45,735 bases of DNA. Origin: Ignavibacteriales bacterium (GTDB taxonomy: Bacteria > Bacteroidota > Ignavibacteria > T3Sed10-11). A program made the position numbers and the translations under genes. Numbering within the stretch: position 1 is the first letter of the stretch; each line of letters begins with the position of its first letter. Below are positions 7,918-15,681 of the stretch, in pieces. The notes under the pieces are model-generated. The model was not told the origin of the DNA. It did not search any database and worked only from the letters and a program-made list of their open reading frames with translations. The DNA lies in assembly GCA_003562775.1 (NCBI GenBank), contig PWTU01000453.1, forward strand, positions 1-45,735, in the 5' to 3' direction.

Positions 7918-10559
7918 TAAATATGGATCGGATCCCTATGGCGTATCGTTCCGTACATCTGATTATATTGATTCTTCTCTTTCTTTGTGGGTGTGCCGGT
8001 CCCGGCGATGAAAGAATTGAAAGTGCAGACATTTTGTTCGAACGGGCCGTTCAGTATACGGAAAGGGGACGATATGAGGAAGCCGCTGAGGCATTTGAAA
8101 ATCTTCTTGATGTCGATCGGGACATCGGCAGGACACGGAGGGTAGCAAAACACGAGCTGTATCTCGGGATAATTGCCGAACTTACCGGACGATTCGAAGA
8201 AGCACAAGCTTGGTACCACCGTTCGGTAGAAAGCTCCCGGCGCGCTGCAAGCCACGAAGGAATAATCGACGGCATGAACCGGCTCGCTCACCTTGCAGCA
8301 ACCGGCGGCGATTTTCAAGAAGAACTCACTCATTATCAAAACGCCCTTACCTACACGGAATTTTTTAACTATCCTCCGGGTGAAGCGGTAATAGCCATGC
8401 GTCTCGGCAATTATGAAAGAAACAACGGGCGCATAGATATTGCCCATCACTATTTTACACGCGCCGCACAAATAGCCGCGAATCTAAACGATCCTTCCTT
8501 GCAATATAACACTCTTGTGGCGCTTGCAGATAATTACATTCAAAGAGGAAATTATAACGAAGCGTACGACCGGCTGCGTGATGCAAAGCAATTTGAAACA
8601 TCGGTGGATGATCCCACTGAGCAAATAAAATTTGTATTGACATCCGGAAAACTATACGAGCAGGCGGGTCGCTATAGCGAAGCACTTACCGCATATGAAG
8701 AGGGCTGGAACGTTCATCGTGAACAACCCCGGAATGACGAATATTTTCTGAGATTGCTGGAAGCGCTCGCCGACGGCTACCTGATGCACGGCCGATACCG
8801 GGATGCATTGGCGCATTATAATTTACTTACCGAACTTGCACGCCGTTATGACAGACAGTTAACACTCGGATATGCATTGCTTGGAAAATCGGACGGGTAT
8901 GTCAAACGAGGCATTGTTGTCGAGAATAACGAATTCATAGAACACGCATTACAGCTTGCACGGGAGACGGAAGCACAATTCGGACATTTACACTATTTTA
9001 CCGGTCAGGCATATGCTGTTTTTCAGCAAGCACGCTGTGTTAGTCTACTCGGCAGAACGGATGAAGCGATTCGACTCTATATAAATGCACTGTCATTCCT
9101 CGCAGAGACTATAACACCGGAAGGGGTCTTTTACTCACAAAAACGTTTTGAATTGCGTAATAATCTTACCGATCCGCACACCGCGATTACCAATTTCCTG
9201 GTTAATGAATTGGTACAGGCACGAAGATATAACGACGCATTCCTGTACACCGAACGTGATCGCCAAAGCACGCTTAATGAAAAAGTACTGAGGATAGGCC
9301 TTGTTTCATCGAATGATCATGCGGCTTCGCTGGGTGATTCGCTGACACAACTCTACCGGAAAATGAGAAGTCTGGACTATGCACGATTGAAAACTTTCGA
9401 ACACGGCGATCTCCTTACCGTCCAACGGGACACCCTCCGCTCTATGATATCACACGCAAGAAATAAAATAGTAGAATTACAGGATATCTTGTCGGATTCC
9501 CTCCCGAACAGCAAACGATTGTTCGATAAAGACGTGCCACCGCTGACCTCCTTTCAACAGGCGCTTCCAGCCGGACGAACACTTGTATCTTATTTTGCAA
9601 CCCATACTCACATCCATACATTTGTTTTAACACGCGGATCGCATCGTGTCCATTCTCAGGAATTGCCTATCGAAGTATTAGAAGCGCGAGCCACTGCATT
9701 CCGGCGGATCATATCCTCTCCATTGTTGTATACGACAGAAGAAAATTCTATCGACCCCACGGTTCAGCGTGAGTATGGCGCACATGCCGGATGGATATAC
9801 GACATCTTTATCCAACCGTTGCTCTCATTAACCGAGAGATTACAGCATACCATAATTATTATGCCGAAAGGGCTACACGACCTTCCGCTGCATGCATTGC
9901 GCGAACCACGGGGAACACGTCAATACCTCATCAATCGTTTCAACATTTCTTATTTGCCTGCTGCAACAGTGCTAACATTTCAGTTACAATCGCCGCGAAA
10001 CGTTAGAAATATTGCGGCATTCGGCAATCCCGACGGCAGCGATTGGAATGTTGACTATGAAATACGGGATATCCGCGGTATCTATCGTGATGCTCGTATT
10101 CACCTCGAAGCGAATGCCACTATCGAACGGTTAAAATCCGAGCGAGGCGATATACTCCACCTCACATCGGAGTTTTATTTTCAACCGCAATTCCCCGAAC
10201 ATTCTCATTTCCTACTCACACAGGAAGGATCGATTGCGGTCAGACAATTCGGACTCGAACTCCTTACCGGTTTGTACCGGTTTCCGAATGTTATCGTCTA
10301 CAATTCCGGCGGCGTCGTTGAAGGACTTAACGTTATACATCCCTATTTATTTTATTTAAACGGAAGCAGATCGGTAGTCGTTAACTACTGGACACGCGAG
10401 GCACGATCGGCAAAATGGTTTAACGAGAATATTTATTCAAATCTCTCTATTGAACTTCAGTTCATCGATGCCTTCCATGAAGCGCAAAAAACCCTTATTT
10501 CTACGCTGGATTACGCACATCCCCATTTTTGGGCGCTATTCTTTTTATATTCTTTATAA
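7914..10559 (+). CDS. TPR-repeat lipoprotein with catalytically degenerate CHAT domain
   Basis: An 881-residue protein. The N-terminus has a lipoprotein signal (hydrophobic ILILLFL, then CGC followed by AG), so it is probably lipid-anchored facing the periplasm. Residues about 35-480 contain repeated helical pairs with the TPR pattern (for example RGRYEEAAEAFENLL, AGRYSEALTAYEEGW, HGRYRDALAHYN). The last 350 residues align with the CHAT (caspase-like) fold: MPKGLHDLPLHAL, DILHLT, VIVYNSGG and a terminal HPHFWALFFL, equivalent to the usual HPYYWAAF. The catalytic His of HLATHG is Glu753 and the Cys of SAC is Gly799, so protease activity is not expected. It is coupled to the upstream DUF6588 gene. 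Confidence 0.8.
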   Translation: MINMDRIPMAYRSVHLIILILLFLCGCAGPGDERIESADILFERAVQYTERGRYEEAAEAFENLLDVDRDIGRTRRVAKHELYLGIIAELTGRFEEAQAWYHRSVESSRRAASHEGIIDGMNRLAHLAATGGDFQEELTHYQNALTYTEFFNYPPGEAVIAMRLGNYERNNGRIDIAHHYFTRAAQIAANLNDPSLQYNTLVALADNYIQRGNYNEAYDRLRDAKQFETSVDDPTEQIKFVLTSGKLYEQAGRYSEALTAYEEGWNVHREQPRNDEYFLRLLEALADGYLMHGRYRDALAHYNLLTELARRYDRQLTLGYALLGKSDGYVKRGIVVENNEFIEHALQLARETEAQFGHLHYFTGQAYAVFQQARCVSLLGRTDEAIRLYINALSFLAETITPEGVFYSQKRFELRNNLTDPHTAITNFLVNELVQARRYNDAFLYTERDRQSTLNEKVLRIGLVSSNDHAASLGDSLTQLYRKMRSLDYARLKTFEHGDLLTVQRDTLRSMISHARNKIVELQDILSDSLPNSKRLFDKDVPPLTSFQQALPAGRTLVSYFATHTHIHTFVLTRGSHRVHSQELPIEVLEARATAFRRIISSPLLYTTEENSIDPTVQREYGAHAGWIYDIFIQPLLSLTERLQHTIIIMPKGLHDLPLHALREPRGTRQYLINRFNISYLPAATVLTFQLQSPRNVRNIAAFGNPDGSDWNVDYEIRDIRGIYRDARIHLEANATIERLKSERGDILHLTSEFYFQPQFPEHSHFLLTQEGSIAVRQFGLELLTGLYRFPNVIVYNSGGVVEGLNVIHPYLFYLNGSRSVVVNYWTREARSAKWFNENIYSNLSIELQFIDAFHEAQKTLISTLDYAHPHFWALFFLYSL

Positions 10560-10576
10560 TTTTTTCTCCTCCCCTC

Positions 10577-10605
10577 TTGACAAATTGATAATTTTATCGT
10601 ATTAT
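10577..10605 (+). promoter_or_regulatory. Near-consensus sigma70 promoter of the TonB receptor gene
   Basis: TTGACA (10577-10582), a 17-bp spacer, then TATTAT (10600-10605). The predicted transcription start is about 10612, giving a leader of roughly 35 bases before the ATG at 10649. This is the closest match to a consensus promoter in the window. Confidence 0.75.
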
Positions 10606-10648
10606 TAAATCGTTCAAAACGCTCATTTATTAGTTTATAAGAAAAAAA

Positions 10649-12934
10649 ATGCGACAGATTTCCAGCGTATTGTTAATATTGCTCTTAATTCATCAAGGAG
10701 TGTTATCTGCACAGGATGCACGGAGAACCGGCGCCATTACCGGAACGGTAGTAAATGCCTTGACCCGCGAACCGCTTGTTGGTACAAATATCATCATCCT
10801 CGATACTATGCTCGGTGCAGCGACCAATAGTGATGGTCGATTCACAATCGAAAACGTACCGGTCGGCACCTATGTCTTACGGGCATCGATGATCGGATTC
10901 TCGACCGCTGTGCGAACGGATGTTGTTGTATCGACTGCCCGTCCTGCCGAGGTTCAATTTACTTTATCCGAGACTGATGTAAAGATTGACGAAGTGACTA
11001 TTACCGCCGGATTTTTTCAAAAAATTCCCGGTGCGGCGCTGAGCACACAAACCCAATCAAATGAAGAGATTCGCCGGCTTCCCGGCGGATTCGAGGATGT
11101 TGTGCGTGCGATCTCCATCCTGCCTGGCGTTGCGCAGGTACAAGCAGGACGCAACGATTTGATCGTTCGCGGCGGAGCGCCAAGTGAGAACCTTTTTATC
11201 GTCGAAGGCATAGAGGTGCCAAACATCAACCACTTTGGTACACAGGGTGCGACCGGCGGACCGCAAAGTTTCATCAACCTTGATTTTATCAGCGGTACAA
11301 GTTTTTCTACCGGAGGATTCGGTGTACAGTACGGCGACCGGCTTTCGTCGGTTCTGCAAATAGATCTCCGCGATGGAAGAAATGATCGCATCGGCGGAAA
11401 GGGGACGGTCTCCGCATCACAATTCGGATTGAATCTTGAGGGTCCATTAAACGATAACGGAAACTTCATCTTTTCGGCACGCCGCAGTTATCTCGATTTT
11501 ATTTTTCGGGCAGCAGGATTCGGTTTTGTTCCCGAGTATTGGGACTTTCTGGCAAAAGTAAACTATCGCGTTTCAAACAACAACCGTATATCAATCCTTG
11601 GAATTACTGCATTAAACAATGTCAGGCAGTTTAACGATACGGATGAACAACGCTTTGATAATTCACGAATACTGTACAGCAATCAGGATCAATTTATCGG
11701 CGGGATATCGTGGCAGCGGTTAATTCCATCGGGTTTTCTAACCGTCACACTCGGGCAAACTTTTGTGGATTATGCATATCGCCAGAATGATATATATCTT
11801 GAGCCGGTTTTTCGGAATAATTCTTATGAACTTGAATCTTCATTGCGCGCCGACCTGGTCTTACAGCTCGACAGAAAAACTGAAATAAACATCGGAACCC
11901 AGGGGAGGGTTGCACGAATAAACAGTGATTTATTCCTTCGATCATTCGAAACAAATTTCGGAGATGAACTGTCGCTCGATCGCATAATCAGCACTACGGG
12001 ATACAAGGGCGCGGTCTATGCTCAACTATCCCGCCGGTTCGGTGATCTGAACATAACCGGTGGTATACGAATGGATTATTTCAATCTAATTGATACCCCA
12101 ACCGCTTTCTCTCCACGTATGTCGACGACCTACTCTGTTTCCGAAAAGACTGATCTGAACACAGCAATCGGAAGATACTACCAGGCACCGTCGTACATCT
12201 GGTTAGCGGCAAATCCGGTAAACCGGAACTTACAATATATCGGCGTCGATCAATTCTTGCTCGGTATAGAGCATTTGCTCCGCGAAGATACAAAAATCAG
12301 CTTGGAAGGATATTATAAAAATTATTTCGATTACCCCGCAAGTTTAAGCCGCCAGTTTTTGGTTATGGCAAATACCGGCGCCGGATTTGGCGGCGTTGAG
12401 GAGGGATTTGCATCGTTTGGTATAGATCCGCTTGTCAGCGAGGGTTCCGGACGTGCATACGGTGTAGAGATATTTTTGCAAAAAAAGTTGTCTGAATTAC
12501 CCTTCTACGGAACTACGAGTATAAGTTACAATAACGCTGAGTATACCGCTCTTGACGGTGAATCGCGACCCGGCGCCTTCGACCAGCGATGGATTCTTAA
12601 TCTCGGCGGTGGCTACATATTTAATGAAAAATGGGAATTCAGTACCCGTTTCCGCTTTGCGACCGGTCGTCCGTATACCCCGTTCGACTCCTTCGGTACA
12701 CAGGATCCATCACAATATAACAGCGTTCGTATTCCTGCAAATCATAGTCTTGATTTACGCATTGATCGGAGATGGTCGTTCAACACATGGTTTCTTATCA
12801 CCTACATCGACATTCAGAATATTTACAACCGGCCGTTTGTCGACGTACCGCGTTTCAACAGACGAACGGGTGAAATCGAACAATCGGGTTCAATCGGTAT
12901 ATTACCATCAATCGGCATCAGCGCAGAATTTTAA
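10649..12934 (+). CDS. TonB-dependent outer-membrane receptor with carboxypeptidase-like N-domain
   Basis: A 761-residue outer-membrane transporter. A signal peptide spans about 1-21 (ending SAQ). Residues about 26-112 are a CarboxypepD_reg-like beta domain (TGTVVNALTREPLVGTNIII, then DGRFTIENVPVGTYVL). The plug domain follows at about 125-230 (LIVRGGAPSENLFIVEGIEV). The remainder is a beta-barrel ending in a C-terminal Phe (GISAEF). No obvious TonB box or SusD partner is visible, so the substrate is unknown. There is no Shine-Dalgarno; the leader is A-rich, as often in Bacteroidota. It is transcribed alone from the promoter at 10577 and followed by a strong hairpin. Confidence 0.9.
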   Translation: MRQISSVLLILLLIHQGVLSAQDARRTGAITGTVVNALTREPLVGTNIIILDTMLGAATNSDGRFTIENVPVGTYVLRASMIGFSTAVRTDVVVSTARPAEVQFTLSETDVKIDEVTITAGFFQKIPGAALSTQTQSNEEIRRLPGGFEDVVRAISILPGVAQVQAGRNDLIVRGGAPSENLFIVEGIEVPNINHFGTQGATGGPQSFINLDFISGTSFSTGGFGVQYGDRLSSVLQIDLRDGRNDRIGGKGTVSASQFGLNLEGPLNDNGNFIFSARRSYLDFIFRAAGFGFVPEYWDFLAKVNYRVSNNNRISILGITALNNVRQFNDTDEQRFDNSRILYSNQDQFIGGISWQRLIPSGFLTVTLGQTFVDYAYRQNDIYLEPVFRNNSYELESSLRADLVLQLDRKTEINIGTQGRVARINSDLFLRSFETNFGDELSLDRIISTTGYKGAVYAQLSRRFGDLNITGGIRMDYFNLIDTPTAFSPRMSTTYSVSEKTDLNTAIGRYYQAPSYIWLAANPVNRNLQYIGVDQFLLGIEHLLREDTKISLEGYYKNYFDYPASLSRQFLVMANTGAGFGGVEEGFASFGIDPLVSEGSGRAYGVEIFLQKKLSELPFYGTTSISYNNAEYTALDGESRPGAFDQRWILNLGGGYIFNEKWEFSTRFRFATGRPYTPFDSFGTQDPSQYNSVRIPANHSLDLRIDRRWSFNTWFLITYIDIQNIYNRPFVDVPRFNRRTGEIEQSGSIGILPSIGISAEF

Positions 12935-12940
12935 CAACCG

Positions 12941-13011
12941 GCGCCCATTACCGGATGAAGACGGAAGACGAAGGATGCATAGCGGGATCCAAAACGGTAG
13001 GTGATGGGCGC
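12941..13011 (+). terminator. 12-bp stem hairpin after the TonB receptor gene
   Basis: GCGCCCATTACC (12941-12952) pairs over its whole length with GGTGATGGGCGC (13000-13011), allowing one G-U pair, with a 47-nt loop; TTATTATAA follows. It begins six bases after the stop. The long loop and poor T-tract make a classical intrinsic terminator uncertain, but nearly the whole 106-bp gap folds. Confidence 0.5.
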
Positions 13012-13040
13012 TTATTATAAACATTCAATAACAATTTAAA

Positions 13041-14462
13041 ATGGCAAACATTCTCGTTATCGGGGCAACGGGATATATCGGCGGTCGATTGGTCCCCCGC
13101 CTCATAACACAAGGACATATAGTACGTGTACTTGTACGTGATCCCCAAAAAGTTCGTGATCGTGGCTGGGATTCGGTTGAGATACATAAAGGAGATCTCC
13201 ACAACCCGGAATCACTCCCCGGAGCATTTAAAGATATCGACATAGTATACTATCTCGCTCATGCAATATCGTCGGGGAAAAAATCATTTGAAAAATACGA
13301 TCGCTCTGCCGCCTGGCATGTAATGACTATATGTCATCTTAACAATGTTAAGCGTATCGTTTACCTCGGCGGACTGGGTAAGCGCTCGGAAAGTCAATCG
13401 CCGCATCTACGCAGCAGACATGAGGTTGGGGATATCTTACGAGCCGGCCCTGTTCCGGTGACGGAATTTCGTGCAGCCGTCATTATTGGTTCGGGCAGTT
13501 CATCGTTTGAAATTATACATCATCTTGTAAACCGGCTGCCGGTCATGATCTGCCCGAAGTGGATCTACGTAAAGACTCAACCGATCGGTATCAGCGATGT
13601 TCTCCAATACTTAATAGAATGTATCGATAGGCCGAACACTACCGGAAGAATTTTCGATATAGGCGGACCGGATGTCATTACGTATCGTGATATGATGCTA
13701 ATCATTGCACGTGAACTCGGACTAAAGCGTTATCTTATTCCAGCACCGGTCTTAACCCCGGCGCTTTCTTCCTATTGGGTTAATCTCGTTACTCCGGTCC
13801 CCGCTCAAATAGCACGGGTATTAATCGAAAGCCTGCGACATGAAACGATTTGTGAAACCAATCACGCACTTGAAGAGTTCTCCGTCCGACCGATGCGATT
13901 TGATGAAGCGGTAAAGCGTGCATTCCATAAAAAATATTTTCACGAAATTGAAACTGCGTGGACCGATGCCGGCCCGGTTATTCTCCATACATCGGTCGAT
14001 CCTTCACATATCTTATCCAACAAACAGGTTGTAAAGGTCAACGCCCCCGCTGAAAAAGTTTTTTCCATTGTAACATCACTCGGCGGCGACAATGGTTGGC
14101 TTTATGCAAATCGATTGTGGAAAATTCGGGGTTTTATCGACAAACAAATCGGCGGGGTAGGATTGCGGCGTGGACGACGCCACCCGTCAAATTTAAGTAC
14201 AGGCGATGCTATTGATTTTTGGCGTGTCGAAGAGTATATTCCAAACAAGCGGATATTACTGAGAGCAGAAATGAAAGTATGGGGAGCGGCGTGGTTAGAA
14301 TTTGAAACTACTCCCCTGAGCAAAACACAGTCGTTATTAACACAAACTGCACGGTACTATCCAAAAGGACTTGTCGGATTTCTTTACTGGTATCTCGTCT
14401 ACCCTGTTCATGTTATCGTTTTTCGGGGTATGGCGCGGGCAATCGCAAAGCTTGCACTATGA
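13041..14462 (+). CDS. SDR-family NAD(P)-binding protein with C-terminal DUF2867 (YbjT-like)
   Basis: A 473-residue two-domain protein. The N-terminal atypical SDR domain begins with the nucleotide motif VIGATGYIGGRL (5-16) and continues to about 300 (DIVYYLAHAI, RIVYLGGLG, TEFRAAVIIGSGS). It lacks a clear YxxxK catalytic pair, as is usual in this atypical group. The C-terminal 140 residues (VVKVNAPAEKVFSIVTSLGG onward, ending near the stop) match DUF2867, a lipid-binding-like fold. The arrangement and length match E. coli YbjT, whose function is unknown. The stop overlaps the next start by four bases (ATGA), so the two proteins are probably made together. Confidence 0.85.
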   Translation: MANILVIGATGYIGGRLVPRLITQGHIVRVLVRDPQKVRDRGWDSVEIHKGDLHNPESLPGAFKDIDIVYYLAHAISSGKKSFEKYDRSAAWHVMTICHLNNVKRIVYLGGLGKRSESQSPHLRSRHEVGDILRAGPVPVTEFRAAVIIGSGSSSFEIIHHLVNRLPVMICPKWIYVKTQPIGISDVLQYLIECIDRPNTTGRIFDIGGPDVITYRDMMLIIARELGLKRYLIPAPVLTPALSSYWVNLVTPVPAQIARVLIESLRHETICETNHALEEFSVRPMRFDEAVKRAFHKKYFHEIETAWTDAGPVILHTSVDPSHILSNKQVVKVNAPAEKVFSIVTSLGGDNGWLYANRLWKIRGFIDKQIGGVGLRRGRRHPSNLSTGDAIDFWRVEEYIPNKRILLRAEMKVWGAAWLEFETTPLSKTQSLLTQTARYYPKGLVGFLYWYLVYPVHVIVFRGMARAIAKLAL

Positions 14463-15430
14463 ACGAAACAAGCAACACTACCACCCTTCCAATTAATATA
14501 GGAATTAGCACATGTTTATTAGGAGAACGTGTGCGTTTCGATGCCGGTCATAAACGCGACCGCTTTATAACCGACATTCTCGGCAACTATTTTAATTTTA
14601 TTCCGGTTTGTCCGGAACTCGAGGTAGGAATGGGCGTTCCACGAGAAAGTGTGCGTCTTGTCGGTGATATTGAAAATCCACGATTGGTCGGAGTTAAATC
14701 CGGTGATGACTGGACCGACCGGATGATCCGGTATTCGAATGAACGGGCAAAACAGCTTGAATCGTATAACCTCTCGGGATATATATTAAAAAGCGACTCC
14801 CCAAGCTGCGGGATGGAACGAGTCCGGGTGTATAATGAAAAAGGAATGCCGGCAAAGAAAGGGCGTGGATTATTTGCAGAAATTTTCATAAAACACTTTC
14901 CATTAATACCGGTGGAAGAGGAAGGACGACTAAACGACTCTGCTATCAGAGAAAATTTTATAGTCAGGGTTTTCTGCTATCACCGCTGGCAAATATTGCG
15001 TTCAAATAAATTTTCACGCGGAAGACTGGTTGAGTTTCACACTATACATAAATACCTCCTCCTCGCTCACAGTCCGAAACACTATGAGGAACTCGGGAAA
15101 TTGGTAGCCAACGCAAAAAAATATAAACCCGATAACCTGCTCGAGCAGTACGGTTTTTTGTTTATGGAGGCGCTTAAAGTAAAATCCACCTATAAAAAAA
15201 ATGTTAATGTATTGAAACATATTCTCGGGTTCCTACGTGATCATTTAACCATCGGCGAAAAACAAGATATTTTAAATACTATAACGGATTATCATAAGCG
15301 TCTGCTCCCGCTTATCGTTCCCATTACCCTGCTTTCTCACTATATACGAAAACATAATATACAGTATATTCAAAACCAGATTTACCTCTCTCCACACCCG
15401 AAAGAACTTATGCTCCGAAATCACGTCTGA
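14459..15430 (+). CDS. DUF523 (TudS-like) - DUF1722 fusion protein
   Basis: A 323-residue protein with two known domains. Residues about 12-155 are DUF523: GISTCLLGERVRFDAGHKR, PVCPELEVGMGVPRE and KSDSPSCG supply three cysteines. DUF523 includes TudS, a [4Fe-4S] thiouracil desulfidase, and the cysteine arrangement fits cluster binding. Residues about 185-310 are DUF1722 (LVEFHTIHKYLLLAHSPKHY), the domain of E. coli YbgA. The function of the fusion is not established here; desulfurisation of thiolated pyrimidines is an inference from TudS. It is translationally coupled to the upstream YbjT-like gene. A photolyase gene, a frequent neighbour of DUF1722 genes elsewhere, lies 9 kb away. Confidence 0.88.
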   Translation: MNETSNTTTLPINIGISTCLLGERVRFDAGHKRDRFITDILGNYFNFIPVCPELEVGMGVPRESVRLVGDIENPRLVGVKSGDDWTDRMIRYSNERAKQLESYNLSGYILKSDSPSCGMERVRVYNEKGMPAKKGRGLFAEIFIKHFPLIPVEEEGRLNDSAIRENFIVRVFCYHRWQILRSNKFSRGRLVEFHTIHKYLLLAHSPKHYEELGKLVANAKKYKPDNLLEQYGFLFMEALKVKSTYKKNVNVLKHILGFLRDHLTIGEKQDILNTITDYHKRLLPLIVPITLLSHYIRKHNIQYIQNQIYLSPHPKELMLRNHV

Positions 15431-15580
15431 ATGTGCGCCAAGGCATAGCATTTTTAAAAAATTTGTGTAATTTTTACATGCTGTACTTATGATTCGGTCA
15501 ATTTTACCGTTTCGAAACTTTGTCATTTAAACAATTTACCAATTCAATCTATATGCGTAGTTTTTTTGTAAAAATTTCTG

Positions 15581-15609
15581 TTGACCAAATGGCATAGTTT
15601 TTGTAATAT
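15581..15609 (+). promoter_or_regulatory. Sigma70-type promoter of the signalling cluster
   Basis: TTGACC (15581-15586), a 17-bp spacer, then TAATAT (15604-15609). Predicted start about 15616, leaving a leader of about 65 bases before the ATG at 15682. The spacer contains GGCATAGTTTTTG, which resembles GCGTAGTTTTTTTG at 15555-15568. Confidence 0.65.
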
Positions 15610-15681
15610 TTTATATGACCGACTGAATATTTTATTAAATCAGAAGGTAAAACGCTACGTTTTTAACAAACAGGCATATGC

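Noticed and set aside
15457-15475. AAAAATT/AATTTTT hairpin after the DUF523 gene as a terminator
   Set aside because: The stem is AT-only and would be unstable; any AT-rich stretch could produce it.
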